Shown here: positions 42,055 to 53,472 of the stretch, piece by piece
Layout of the letters: every line of letters starts with the position of its first letter
Numbering within the stretch: position 1 is the first letter of the stretch
Assembly: GCA_030562195.1 (NCBI GenBank)
Contig: CM060202.1
Location: 806,001 to 870,000, forward strand
Origin: Nipponacmea schrenckii
Taxonomy: Eukaryota; Mollusca; Gastropoda; Lottiidae
DNA length: 64,000 nucleotides
Direction of reading: 5' to 3'
Notes under the pieces: model-generated
Database searches by the model: none
What the model was told of the DNA's origin: nothing
What the model saw: the letters and a program-made list of their open reading frames with translations, nothing else
Made by a program: the position numbers and the translations under genes

Positions 42055-44440
42055 TCGAACACTATGAATAGACCTACAGTAAGTAAGTGCGTCTTTTCTA
42101 ATAAGCTTTCATAACATACCTAGCTAGTTTTCTAGTTGAATGTTCCATCAAAACTTTAGTTTTCTCATTAATACAAGTTCTGAGAAATATATCGGACGTA
42201 ATAACATCACCAAGTTTTTGTTCTCGGATATCGTTATAAAATGAACAATTAAATAAGAATTCTGACTATCGCAGAATCTACAAAGTCTAACTTCCGGACG
42301 TTCGCCGATGTATCTACCTGTTTCGACTCTCAATTGTAATATTCCACATCTGAATTGTGCTAGGTGTGAACGTTCTTGTTTGTCTAAACTTAACGTAATG
42401 TTCCTGTTCAAACTCTCTTTTAAGAGTTGTATATGTTCGTAGTTTTGATACAGTTTGTATAGAGTCTTTCCAGCTACTTGAATACAGCCTTATAATATTC
42501 TACAGTTTGCAAGTCTATAATGGATTTAGAATTAAAATAAACATCCAGGTTCAACTGATGAAGCGCGTCCTTCAATTCACTACACCAATTATTCGTGCAG
42601 TTATTATAGTCAATGTTAAACGCCAATTTCGTGATACGATCGTCTTCAAAAAGTAAGATTCTGTTCCATAGTCGCACCATACTGATCCATCGACGGTATT
42701 GGCACGGAATCCAGCCTACTTCTCCATATAAAGCTAGAATAGGCGCAAATCGGTGTACATCAATGTGATAACGAATCGCTCGTTTATGGATATTGTCTAT
42801 TGCTTGATACTTCCGATATCCCCATACACCAGACACATAGTCCAAAATTGGTACGACACACGAGAAATACAGCTTTTCATAAGATTTGAATCCAAAGTCT
42901 TTATAACTGTGAATGTCCGAGATTATCTTTCACAATGCTCTTCCACTGCCCTTTGCCTAAAGTTCTGTCTTACACGAAAAGTTTCCGTTGTAAGAGAAAG
43001 TTACGCCTAAGTATTTGTAATGATCTACTGTTTCTAGTCGGTTTCTAGCAATATGAAAGTCAAATTTCGTTTGGTTTGTCCTCCCATTTCTTAAATGCAC
43101 GCATTTCGATTCATAGGTATTAATCAATACTCTCCAACGTTTACACCATTGGTGAAGTTTGTCCAACATACACTGAAGGTCGTCTTCGGACTTGACCATT
43201 AAAGCATTATCGTCAGCGTATAATAAAACAGATAATTTCCTAGTAACGAGTTCAATACCGAGATCCAAGTCATTTAATTCATCCACAAGATCGTTTATGA
43301 AAATAGAAAATTGGGTAGGTGAAAGGTTATCCCCTTGCTTACCACCGGTTTTACAACAGAACCAATTCGTCAGCTTCCCATTCTGACGCACACATGACTC
43401 GGAGTTCTGACAAATGCTTTTAATAGAATTGTATATCTTTCCATCAACCTCCTTGTTCTTAGCTAGTTCATATAACATCATGTCTCTATCAATAAAGTCG
43501 AAACATTTAGAAAGGTCTATAAGTGCTACATAAAGAGAGTTATTATTTCGAATCGCACTATTTATGGTAAATATATTATCTTCACACGACCTGTTTTCAG
43601 CTAGAATATCATTATCTTTAAGAAAACATGTTAGTCGTTTGTTGATCAGAGCACTATATAGTTTACTTATACGACATAATAGACTTACACCTCTATAGTT
43701 CATAGGTATTCGAGTATCAGATGACGGATCCTTAAGAATTGGACAGATTATGGCTTTTTTCCAAATTTACGGATTATACTTACATCGAAAATCCATTGGA
43801 ATAACTCTTGTAAAGTCTCTATTACTGTTGGAAATTTTAACACACTATACGGAATTTCTTCAATGCCACACGCTGATTTTGATTTCGCCTGCATTACAAT
43901 ACTCTTTTTTTCATCTTTAGTAATATTATGATTTAAATTCATTTTGTTCATATAACGGATTATTCATGTTTGACTCCAATAAATTTTTATGAATCTTGGC
44001 CTGATTGTAATGTTCATCGTCGAACTCATCGCTATTACTTCCATTATACAAGTTTTCGAATTCTTTTGTCCATTTTTCTAATACATCGTGTTCATCAAAT
44101 ACTGAATTACCCGAGTCATCTAAAGTTTCCACTTCTTGGTCCAAGTTTACGAATCATTTCCCAGAATTCATTTGGATTCTTGGTAGATTTAGTTTCAATG
44201 TCTGTTGATATAGTTTTTCTGTTAACTCGTTCCGTTCGTCGAAGAGTTTTATCGAAAATATTTCTCGCCTCAATGTATTCAAGGCGCAATAGTGTTTTAA
44301 CATTTCGACCACCTTTACATTTGATGAATACTTGTTCCTTAACCCTCACATTGTTCCATAATTCCATCAAATCATCATTCCTACATGTTCTTTCACATAA
44401 CATTGTTTTGTGGTCCATTTTGGGGTTTCTGTGATACTTT
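42055..44440 (-). pseudogene. Non-LTR retrotransposon ORF2 (RT), 5'-truncated
   Basis: Minus strand: a linker between endonuclease and RT ('MDHKTMLCERTCRNDDLMEL', 'NPNEFWEMIRKLGP', 44116-44418), then 'KSKSACGIEEIPYSVLKFP' (43800-43890), 'INYRGVSLLCRISKLYSALI' (43640-43705), 'ALIDLSKCFDFIDRD' (motif A), 'GGKQGDNLSPTQFSIFINDL' and 'LSVLLYADDNALMV' (catalytic box, about 43200-43240). C-terminal pieces 'HKRAIRYHIDVHRFAPI' and 'RPEVRLCRFCDSQNSY' follow to about 42148. There is no endonuclease upstream of 44440. Shifts fall near 43740, 43940, 42950 and 42440. The clade is likely within the I/Ingi/RTE-like groups; I cannot resolve it. Confidence 0.85.
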
Positions 44441-44560
44441 TAATTTTAATGTATTTATGCCTATCTAGTTTTAATGTCGGTTCTTTTTTAAATCGTAGTC
44501 AGGTGCTATATAGTCCGTTTTGGTGCTGATGCACCTTAAAACATTTCATTTCATTTCTTT
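44441..44560 (+). repeat. Probable LINE/SINE 3' tail
   Basis: Reads 'TTTTGGTGCTGATGCACCTT' then 'AAAACATTTCATTTCATTTC'. A small hairpin followed by a short TTTCA-type tandem tail is usual for 3' ends of invertebrate LINEs and their SINEs. The SINE at 62313-62680 has the same kind of tail, 'TTTATTTCATTTCATTT'. Confidence 0.45.
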
Positions 44561-44639
44561 CGCATAACGATCTCAACCACCTGCTTCATATTTGTTATTC
44601 ATTATAGATACAGCACGCATAATATATTGCGCAGTTAAG

Positions 44640-45390
44640 GAAGCCATTTTGAAAACATAACAGGATTTATAAGTGGTCTGTGTTTTCGTTAATTAGTCTT
44701 TCTAATGAGGTATTATAGGACTCTGATTAAGATATTTTGATGGTCAGGATGTTGGGGTGAGGAAACACAAGTTGTGTTTCTGCGTCGTTATACTCAAACT
44801 TTAGGTGTTTTCACTCACCAATTCCAAATGCTATATTTCTGTTCAAAAGGATGGTGGAGACAAGATTTGAGAAGGAAAATCACTGGGGGTGAAATTACAA
44901 CAGAAGAAATTTGTGATACACCAGAGTTTTTTCTTTGATATCAACACATCACATTAATGGGGATTCTTAATGTATTAATTTTGTGGTATAAATCATTCAT
45001 TGTATTCATCTGTATATATCCATATATCAGTATTCAACTGTATGTATGCATATATCAGTATCAAAGACTCCCTAGTTAAATCTACGAGACTTTAAACAGT
45101 TTTTTTCACTCTGTAGGATGAGCAATATATGGTTAAGAATTGATATAAAATCTTGATGAAGTTCTACCTTGAGATTTAAATTTGGATGATATCCATAACA
45201 TATTATTATCAAAGATTAATACCAACAAAATCCCCCCCCCCCCCAACTCCCCCTTAGTTAATACTGCGAGACTTTAGGGGTTTTTTTGCTCTTTAGGATT
45301 AACAATAAAAAGGATGAAGAATTAATATCTAGGATTTATCTTTATTAATGTTACAATAATATTTTCGTTATTGGGTTTCAGAGCCAGGCA
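44640..45390. repeat. Diverged direct duplication and C-tract
   Basis: The block at 45060-45180 ('CCCTAGTTAAATCTACGAGA', 'CTGTAGGATGAGCAATATAT') recurs in altered form at 45245-45335 ('CCCTTAGTTAATACTGCGAG', 'CTTTAGGATTAACAATAAAA'). A run of about 13 C lies at 45231-45244. There is no gene. Confidence 0.5.
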
Positions 45391-45394
45391 CCTT

Positions 45395-45979
45395 CTTTTT
45401 TTTTGTAAACAATATTTATTTCATTATAAAAGTGTTTCAAACTACAATATGTAAATAAGCGATAAGGAAAAAAGCATAATGCTTATTTGAATCCGCCTCG
45501 CTAAACACAAATACATATACAAATATAATTCATAATGTACAAAGTAAATATATGTAGATCAAATAGGTGAGCGATAAGAGAAAGAGACAGAAAGAAATTA
45601 TATATAGACAAAGATAAGTGGGTGGTACCGTGGGTCATCTAATAGACATGAGCAAAAGCGAAATGCGTTAAATAATCAAATGATCAAGGAGACGCATCGT
45701 GTGCCGTTTTTGAGGTATGAAATTAGTGTTTGCGGTAAGTAACAAACTACTATTTGAATAGTGACGAACTAGTAAAGGAAGGTTATAAACAAGTAGTGGT
45801 AAGTAAACAACTAGTATTTGTTTGGCATCGAAGAAGAGGTAGGTATTTTTTTTTATTTTACAATATTTATACAGCGCTATATATATTTATCAGATTACTC
45901 TAAGCGCTTTACAGATTTATAAAATATACACTCTTACACATATCCTTCACCGACACACATATCCTATATCGCACACATT

Positions 45980-46010
<31 letters not shown>

Positions 46011-46030
46011 ACACACACACACACATCCTT
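45395..46030. repeat. LINE 3'-end-like sequence and (CA)n microsatellite
   Basis: At 45852-45920 the sequence 'ATATTTATACAGCGCTATAT' ... 'CTAAGCGCTTTACAGA' is a common repeat motif in invertebrate LINE 3' regions, as I recall. An (AC)n run lies at about 45966-46024. No gene. Confidence 0.5.
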
Positions 46031-46044
46031 ATCATCACAGCCAA

Positions 46045-46552
46045 AGCACATTATTATTATATTACACAATCATTTTGAACAAAATAATGAAATGAAAGAC
46101 AAGATAATTTAAAACAATTTAAAACAATATCCAACTGATAAAACTTTGACTAGAAGAAAAATTATAATAAAATTTAAATGAATGTTCAAAAATTCAAGCA
46201 CATTAAAAATATCAAATTACAATTTCAAGTTAACATGTTTAAAAAAAATGAATAAAACCTCAAAAAAACTTATTCTAAAAAGTAAGCCAAAATTCCTGTG
46301 ATAAAACAAAAATATAGTACTGATTCCTGTTACAGACTATCACTTTATGCTTGTCTAAAAGGATATGTCTTAAGTTGTTTTTTAAAAGGTAAAAGGGACT
46401 GTTCATTGCGAATGTTAGCTGGTAGACTGTTCCAATATAATACATTTCAATATATTACACAATCATTATGAACAAAATAATGAAATGAAAGACAACAGAT
46501 AATTTAAAACAATTTAAAACAATATCCAACTGATAAAACTTTGACTAGAAGA
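46045..46552. repeat. ~105-bp direct repeat flanking a LINE 3'-UTR-like stretch
   Basis: 'TATTACACAATCATT' ... 'CTTTGACTAGAAGAAA' is present at about 46058-46163 and again at about 46450-46552 with few differences. The second copy stops exactly where the hairpin-motif element starts (46553). The middle (46320-46440) holds 'AAAGGATATGTCTTAAGTTG' and 'TAGACTGTTCCAATATAATA', which look like a LINE-associated untranslated region. Confidence 0.65.
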
Positions 46553-47264
46553 AAGATAGCTTGCCAGGCAAGGTAACATACGCCCACTGGCAGCATTGAA
46601 TTTGAAAAATAAATAGAGCAATGACTCAAAAACATTCACTAAATGGATATTGAAGTCAAGGGCAAATACTCAAAAACACCAAGTTTCATCAAAATCCATT
46701 GAAAATTGTAGCTTCTATTGAACCCACAATAAAATTTTGACACAATCTTACTAAGTCAAGGGCAATAACTAAAAAACTGTTTATGGCAAAATCGTCCAAA
46801 TCGAACTTGACCGTTGTCTTATCAATTTCAATGCTCACACCAAGTTTCATTTAAATCCATTGAAAATTGTAGCTTCTATAGTGTCTACAGAAAATGAATT
46901 TTTACGCAATTTTACTTAGACTATTCATCAAAAAAACGTCAAATTTGAATTTCTGATAAAAACTGTAGCCTATATCGTGGATATAACCCAAATTTGACGC
47001 GTTTTTACTAAGTCAAGGGCAATAACTCAAAATCTGTTCATTCGATAATTTCCATTTTTGAACTTGACAGAGATATTATCAATATATACCTGTATACCAA
47101 GTTTCATTAAGATCAGATAAAAACTGTAGCCTCTATTGTGGATACAACCCAAATTTGACGCGTTTTTACTAAGTCAAGTGCAATAACTCAAAAAAACATG
47201 CATGCGATAATTTCCATTTTCGAACTTGACCGAGATATCATCAATATATACATGTATATCTTAG
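46553..47264. mobile_element. Hairpin-motif element with ~140-160-bp repeats (one end)
   Basis: Begins with GATAGCTTGCCAGGCAAGGT and 'ACGCCCACTGGCAGCATT', the dispersed terminal motif, and continues with tandem blocks containing 'ACGCGTTTTTACTAAGTCAA', 'GGGCAATAACTCAAAA' and 'ATCCATTGAAAATTGTAGCT'. It belongs to the same superfamily as the elements at 15744-18603 and 28060-29230. It ends at about 47264, where a LINE RT frame is cut. No right-hand inverted end is present, so it is probably truncated. Confidence 0.65.
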
Positions 47265-49066
47265 GCCCAACGACCTTGCGGCACTCCATATTTCAACTGT
47301 AACGTTTCAGATTTAACGGAGCTAAGCGCAACACTTTGGGATCTTCCTTTTTAAATTTGATTTTATCCATAAAAGAGCATCACCGTCTATTCCAAATGAA
47401 AATTGCAGTCGCTTAAAAAGAATATCATGATCAATGACATCAAAGGCGGCAGAAAGATCTAGTATAACGAGGGTAACACACTGGCCCTTGTCAAGCACTG
47501 ATGCTATGTCGTGATGGACACGGATGAGGGCAGTTTCCGTCGAGTGACCTGCCCTGTAAGCAGACTGAAGATTATCATAAAGTGAAAACGAACTCGAATG
47601 TGTTTCGATTCGAGTCGCAACCGCCTTCTCTAGAACCTTCGAAATATAAGGTAGATTAGAGACCGGACGATAGTTCTTTAATTCGTCCTTATCCAAATTA
47701 GGTTCCTTCAATAACGGACGCACTATTGCTGTTTTAAACGCCTCTGGTACTTTTGAGTCTGTGAAAGATCGATTTACGATTTGCTTGATAATTGGCATCA
47801 ATGCATCTAGGCACGGCTTTAGCACATGAGTTGGCAGTGGATCTAATTCGCAGGACTTTACGGGAGACTTCAGTAAGATTTTCTAATTTCGTCAGTTGAT
47901 ACGGGTTCAAATGTTGTCAGAGGAGTCCCCTTGAATTGTTTGTCAGCACTAAAAATATCATCGTCTGTCACTAGTCAACCACGTGATGAGCTAAGGGTAT
48001 ATCGAATACTTTCAATTTTGCCCAGGAAAAAATCACCGAATTTGTTTGCTAACACTTTTTGATCTTCCATCGCTGGCAGGATGGTTTCTTTCGTTTTGCC
48101 CATTAAGTTGTTCGAAAGTCTATATAGTTGTTTAGAATCCACACTTTTTGATCTTCCATCGCTGGCAGGATGGTTTCTTTCGTTTTGCCCATTAAGTTGT
48201 TCGAAAGTCTATATAGTTGTTTAGAATCATTTCCAATTTCATTTATTTTATCAGTGTTTCTTTGTGGTATGAAGAATACTGTGAATATTCTTACACTGTT
48301 CATGGTAAATTTGTTTGTCAATGGTTAATTCGGATTTCCGCATTTTGCGTTCGGCATTTCGCCTATCTTTCTTTGCAGTACGAATATCGGCCGTGTACCA
48401 TTCTGTGTTTGGACGAAGTATAATATTTTTAGTCTGCAATGGTGCATCTTTATCTACTATGGACGAAATCTCGATGTTATATACCTCTACAAGCTCATCA
48501 ACCGTACCACACGGATTCTGAAGTACTCGTGAGTCGGATATGTCTTTGTTCAGATCGTAAAAATCTATGTCTCGACATTTCCTATAAGATACACTTTTTC
48601 TCTCTTGAATAGGTTTTTAAACATAAGATCGGTAGATATCGCCATGTGATCGCAAGTAAGATTCCCCTGACTATCGCACAAATGCGGATCAAATACAACT
48701 GGTTTTTGTCAAAAGTTAGTCATTTCTGTTTAATGTAGGAAATATGGCAAAGTTTTTAAAGTTAATGGTTTTCGTAATGTAAGATTTTGAAGGACGATTG
48801 TCCATTATGACTGGGATATGATTTGCATGTGTATCGAAATTAAAATCCTCTTTAGCGTCAATTATTACAAGATATTTTAAATTAACATTTCTGTTTTTTC
48901 TAACCTTTCTTGGTTTGCTTGAAATTAGCATTTTTGGAGTTATGTTTTGATTAGTTTCGTTCACCTGCAACTCAGGAAAGTTGTTATAAATTGAACATAG
49001 TTCATAATTGAAATGGTGATAATTGTTCTGAAGACCCACTAAAGTTTCTCTACTGTAGACTATCAT
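47265..49066 (-). pseudogene. L2-like LINE ORF2, damaged
   Basis: Minus strand from 49066: start-like 'MIVYSRETLVGLQNNYHHFN', an endonuclease tail 'LCDSQGNLTCDHMAISTDL' (about 48625-48685), the linker 'RPNTEWYTADIRTAKKDRRN' (48350-48410), then RT: '[20 protein letters not shown]' (about 47630-47700), '[20 protein letters not shown]' and '[20 protein letters not shown]' (motif A). It stops at 'YGVPQG' near 47275, before the YADD box, at the border with the hairpin-motif element. Much of the endonuclease is missing between 48716 and 48690, and an 89-bp tandem duplication shifts the linker frame. Confidence 0.85.
48052..48229. repeat. Perfect 89-bp tandem duplication
   Basis: ACACTTTTTGATCTTCCATC starts at 48052 and again at 48141, and the two copies are identical for about 88 bases. 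The length is not a multiple of three, so it breaks the LINE linker frame. Identity suggests a very recent event or an assembly artefact. Confidence 0.9.
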
Positions 49067-49384
49067 GATTTTTTACTCACTAATCATTAATATCAACTCA
49101 CCAATGTCAAACTTTTGGGCAAAAAACATCAAATATTTCAAAATCCAGACACAGAAAAACCTCAAAATTATTAGGTATACATTCTACAATCCCTTTTGCA
49201 GACCTTTGCAAAAATTTAGACTCCAATAGCAAATAGTTATACACATATTTTAAAAAAACATTACACAGCAAGACACAGTACAACTTCACGGCAGCCATCT
49301 TGACGTATTTGATTGGAAATGTGGTAATAGGTCTTTTTCTGCTGAATTGCATCGATACCGTTTTTTCCAGAGTTGAAAATTACT
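49067..49384. other. Non-coding junction between two LINE remnants
   Basis: Holds 'GCAGCCATCTTGACGTATTT', a kind of sequence often found at LINE 5' ends. A short minus-strand frame (49107-49352) overlaps it but matches nothing. I treat it as possible 5' UTR of the L2-like copy. Confidence 0.3.
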
Positions 49385-50660
49385 TTCTAGTCGTCTGACC
49401 ACTTTGATATGGGTTGTAGGTCATGATTTAAAATTTCTTGGCAATGAGACGGGTTTTCAATGGTAACGTACAGGGACGTGTCATCAGCATACAGACGGAT
49501 ACTAGCGTTGATGTTATTCACGATATCATTGATGTAGATGAGGAACAGGAGGGGGCCGAGAACTGAGCCTTGTGGTACCCCATTCTGAATGTGTTTTCGG
49601 TCGGAATGTTGACCGTTTATAACCACACTCTGGTTTCAATTGTGGAGGTAATTGCTTAGAAGAGAGTGACACTGGCCTCTAATACGTAGTTGATACATTT
49701 TGTATAGTAGACCTTTGTGACAAACGCGATCAAAAGCCTTGCTGATATCGCAGAATATTGCTTTCACCTCAGTGCCATCATCAAGGTTTTTTAAGAATAT
49801 AGTCACTTATGTCTATCAGTTGGTAGATGGTAGAATCGCTGGGTCTGAATCCTGATTGGAAAGAAGTTAAAATATTGTTTTCAAGTAGGAAATTATAAAT
49901 GTACTTAAACATACATTTCTCAAAGACTTTACCAAGTGAGCCAAGCAAAGAAATGGGTCTGTAGTTTGAGCATGAGCAGGTGGTTCCATTTTTATAAATA
50001 GGAACAACGTTGGCATATTTCCATTCGTTTGGGTAAGTGCATGAAGAATGAAGAATATTAAACAGTCTCGAGAGGGGCTCTGTCAGATGTTTAGAGCAAA
50101 GTTTCAAAATTCGGTTGTTAATGTGATCAGGCCCGTTTGCCTTTTTGTTTTCCAAAGAATCTAAAACATTTTCGACTTCTTGCTTAGTGTATAATGGCTT
50201 TGCTATTTCGTTGGTATTAAAGGGTAAGGGTGGGGGGTAATCATCAGGATTGTTTAGGTCTGGTTGATGAAGTAATTATTAAGAAGATTAGCCTTTTCTT
50301 GATCACCGAAGAATAGTTTCTGACAGTAAGGGAGGAAGCGTTGAATAAAAATCTCCGCGTTTTAGGGCATAAGATTTTAATAGTCTCCACCATTCCTTTT
50401 CACCAAAGCAGTTGCTGTTTATGTTAGATTCTAGCTTTTCATTGTATTGGATTTGGCCTGCCTGATCTCAGATGTAGCATGATTTCGAAAAGCAAAAGCT
50501 TTCCAGTCAGCTGATACCCGTCATAATTTGTATTTTTGTTATATTTTCTGTTTCTTTGGCGTATAAGTTTCCGGAGATGTCCATTGAACCACGGGGGATC
50601 TTTAAGACGGATTGTTACTTCTTTATTAGGTACATATGTGTGGATCCCTTTGAAAAATAC
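49385..50660 (-). pseudogene. CR1/Jockey-like LINE ORF2, RT part
   Basis: Minus strand: the linker 'YVPNKEVTIRLKDPPWFNGH' (about 50580-50640), 'KKANGPDHINNRIL' (about 50110-50150), 'CSNYRPISLLGSLGKVFEKC' (about 49900-49960), 'FQSGFRPSDSTIYQLI', 'IFCDISKAFDRV' (about 49720-49765, after a shift), 'QNGVPQGSVLGPLLFLIYIN' and 'SIRLYADDTSLYV' (catalytic box, about 49475-49510). It ends abruptly after 'WSDD' at 49385. The 5' side is cut at about 50660 by the inverted-repeat element. Stops lie near 50280 and 49640. Confidence 0.85.
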
Positions 50661-50779
50661 CACCAGCACTCGTAGCCATAGGATAACCTCTATATATTTA
50701 CCCACATTAAACATTTTCTTCGATAAAACATTTTTTTACAGGTTTTTGCTAAAGGTTATATTAGTAATAGTGTTTCAGT

Positions 50780-51385
50780 CCTGTATTAATTAGTTGACAA
50801 GTTATTAAAACTTGATCAAAACTTATAGTTACCATTTTATTATTTTGAAATATCTTAGTCCAGTCATTGTAGAATTATAGCGTCTCAGTCCAGTATTAAA
50901 TAGTTGACAAGATATTACAACTTGATCAAAACTTATACTTTCCATTTTAATATTTTAAAAATATCTTAGTCCATTCATTGTAGAATTATAGTGTTGTGTC
51001 CAGTGTTAAATAGTTGACAAGTTATTACCACTGGATCAAAACTTATACTTACCACAATTTACATATTTTAAAATATCTTAGTCCAATCATTGTAGAATTT
51101 ATAGTGTTTAGTCCAGTATTAAATGGTTGAAAAGTTATTACAACTGGATCAAACTTATATTTACCATTTTAATATTTTGAAATATCTTAGTTCAATCATT
51201 GTAGAGTTATAGTGTCTCAGTCCAGTATTAATTAGTTGAAAAGTTATTACAACTGGATCAAACTTATATTTACCATTTTAATATTTTGAAATACCTTAGT
51301 TCAATCATTGTAGAGTTATAGTGTCTCAGTCCAGTATTAATTAGTTGATAAGATATTATAACTGGATCAAAACTTATACTTACCA
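50780..51385. repeat. ~110-bp tandem repeat, 6 copies (left arm)
   Basis: Each unit holds 'GATCAAAACTTATA', 'TACCATTTTAATATTTTGAA', 'ATATCTTAGTCCA', 'CATTGTAGAATTATAGTG' and 'GTCCAGTATTAAATAGTTGA'. The markers fall at about 50810, 50920, 51031, 51146, 51255 and 51361. Confidence 0.9.
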
Positions 51386-51765
51386 TTTTAATCCATACTG
51401 CTTCCAGACCAACAGATTGAAGTTCTGGGCGATGTTCAAGAAAAAGACGTTTGTTTTTGGACTAAGATATTTCAAAATATTTAAATGGTAAGTATAAGTT
51501 TGATCCAGCGGTAATAACTTGTCAACTATTTTATAATGTACTGAGACACTATAATTCTACATTGATTGGACTAAGATATTTCAAAATATTTATATGGTAA
51601 GTATAAGTTTTGATCCAGTGGTAATAACTTAACAACTATTTAATAATGGACTGAGACACTATAATGCTACATTCATTGGACTAAGATATTTCAAAGAGAC
51701 TTCCGGTATGGCCGTGGCTCACTAGGCAGCAAATAAACTGTCGCTCTTTCAATCTGATCTAATCC

Positions 51766-52611
51766 ATGGGCAAAATGTCCAAGTCAAGGCCAAATTCTAA
51801 GCAGAATACTAAACAAGTATGTAGTGGTTCTACAAATCTCAAAATTAACTCGTTTTTACATCAAGATGAACCGATAACCGGAGATGAAACTTTGAAGACG
51901 ATCACGACCCAAACCGATTTCAGCATGGCACCAGTTGTCGATGAATTGAAAGATTTCATTACTGAAACTCTTCGTCAACATACGAGAGAGATATGTGATC
52001 AAATTAAAAGTGATGTCTCTGAATTGAAACAACGTGTATCGGATGTTGAGGATAAAATGCAGACACAGGCAACTGAAGTAAGCACGCTTCAGGCCGAATT
52101 GGACAGGATGCAGAAGAAAATTACCATGGCCGAAATCAACTCACGCAGGAATAATTTACTGATTTATGGCATCCCAAAGGATATCAACCAGTCAGATCTC
52201 GAGGATAGATGTCGAGCCATATTCAAAGATCACCTCTCTATTAATGCCAATACTGTAGAGGGTATGATGTTCGCTAATATCCACCGTTTGCCGAGACGAG
52301 TGCAGACGGAAAATCCGGATCCAGTTATAGTCAAATTCGTCATGATGGAACATCGAGAACTAGTCCTTTCTTCGACCTATAAACATTTTCGGAGGCTTTC
52401 GACAGATCGATTGAGTATGCGAACTGATTTACCTGTTGATATGAAAAAACTCAGGGGCCGTCTTGTTAAAAGGGCAGCAGAAATACGTAAAACTTATCCT
52501 GGTTTAATTTTCCGTGTGAATGATCAAGGAACCGATGTTTTTCTCTCCTATCGTAAGGAAGGATTTTCTAAATGGACCCATCTGACAGAGAATGAAGAAC
52601 CTGTGCTGTGA
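51766..52611 (+). CDS. L1-type ORF1 protein (coiled coil, RRM, C-terminal domain)
   Basis: An intact 281-residue frame. Residues about 55-135 form a heptad coiled coil ('LKQRVSDVEDKMQTQATEVS'). It leads to 'EINSRRNNLLIYGIPKD', the classic start of the L1 RNA-recognition domain with its RNP strand, and then 'IHRLPRR' and 'DPVIVKFVMMEHRELVL'. The C-terminal domain contains 'LRGRLVKRAAEIRKTYPGLI'. In L1 elements the trimeric ORF1 protein binds the element RNA and acts as a chaperone. Start: ATG at 51766; a second ATG four codons later is also possible. No stops, unlike ORF2. Confidence 0.9.
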   Translation: MGKMSKSRPNSKQNTKQVCSGSTNLKINSFLHQDEPITGDETLKTITTQTDFSMAPVVDELKDFITETLRQHTREICDQIKSDVSELKQRVSDVEDKMQTQATEVSTLQAELDRMQKKITMAEINSRRNNLLIYGIPKDINQSDLEDRCRAIFKDHLSINANTVEGMMFANIHRLPRRVQTENPDPVIVKFVMMEHRELVLSSTYKHFRRLSTDRLSMRTDLPVDMKKLRGRLVKRAAEIRKTYPGLIFRVNDQGTDVFLSYRKEGFSKWTHLTENEEPVL

Positions 52612-53472
52612 ATTGTGTTCTGATTGACATGTATTTGTTTTTTTAACATGGAATTATGTGTCACTTTAATTCAATTTGGATATGTGTCTGGATGTATTTT
52701 TGCGGTTAGACCTATAGTATACTCTGTACTGTACTAATCTAGACCTGGTTTTCAGTGACACAGTGAGTGCAGGAATTTTTATATTGACCTACTTGCTGGT
52801 CACGTGATATGATATAATGACAAGTGTAAACATCCGGTGTGCCAAAATGGAAGCAAGATTCAACCTGCCATAATCATAACTTCTAATACTGTAAAGATTG
52901 TTTCTTTTGAAGGAAACTTTTTTGAAAAGTCTCGTGCTAAATGGTTTCTAAACTTTGATACGTGATATTTCAAACTTTATGAATGAACATGTGAGATTTG
53001 ATGTTTAGATAACCCACCTATTGACATAGATAGGAAGTGATCATTTAATTCTGGCTGATATGATTTATTTCAAGTTCAAGTAGAACTATTGCCTTGTTTT
53101 GTCTTGTTGTTTTTTTGTTTGTTTTTTTGTTTTGTTTTTTTCGACCTGATAGTACTTGATAATTTGGATTTATATTCCCTGTAACTGTAATTTTATGCAT
53201 ATACTGGGAGCGATAGTCTGTGCTCTCGCATATTTGGAAGTAGTTATGATGTTTAGTGTTCATATTATGCTGTGTGTGGATGACTGTGAGGAAGTGTATT
53301 TGATTTCTGAATATTATTTAGTTAAGGCACCTAGTGCTGGTTACAAGTATTGTGTGATTGATTGTGTGGCTGGTATTTTACGGTATGTGTGTGATTAGGT
53401 GAATGTGAATTTGCATTCTAAATTTTTACTTATAATAGAGATCCATAGATATTTTCCATTTTAGTACAATGA
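52612..53472 (+). other. Inter-ORF region of the L1-like LINE
   Basis: About 860 bases between the ORF1 stop and the ORF2 endonuclease, AT-rich, with a T/G tract at 53095-53142. No motif is recognised. It is longer than is usual between L1 ORFs, so it may include an insertion or a decayed start of ORF2. Confidence 0.45.

Noticed and set aside
52612..53398. A separate small gene (80-codon frame at 53156)
   Set aside because: It lies between the two ORFs of one LINE, is hydrophobic without a known motif, and is flanked by a T/G tract; more likely LINE spacer.
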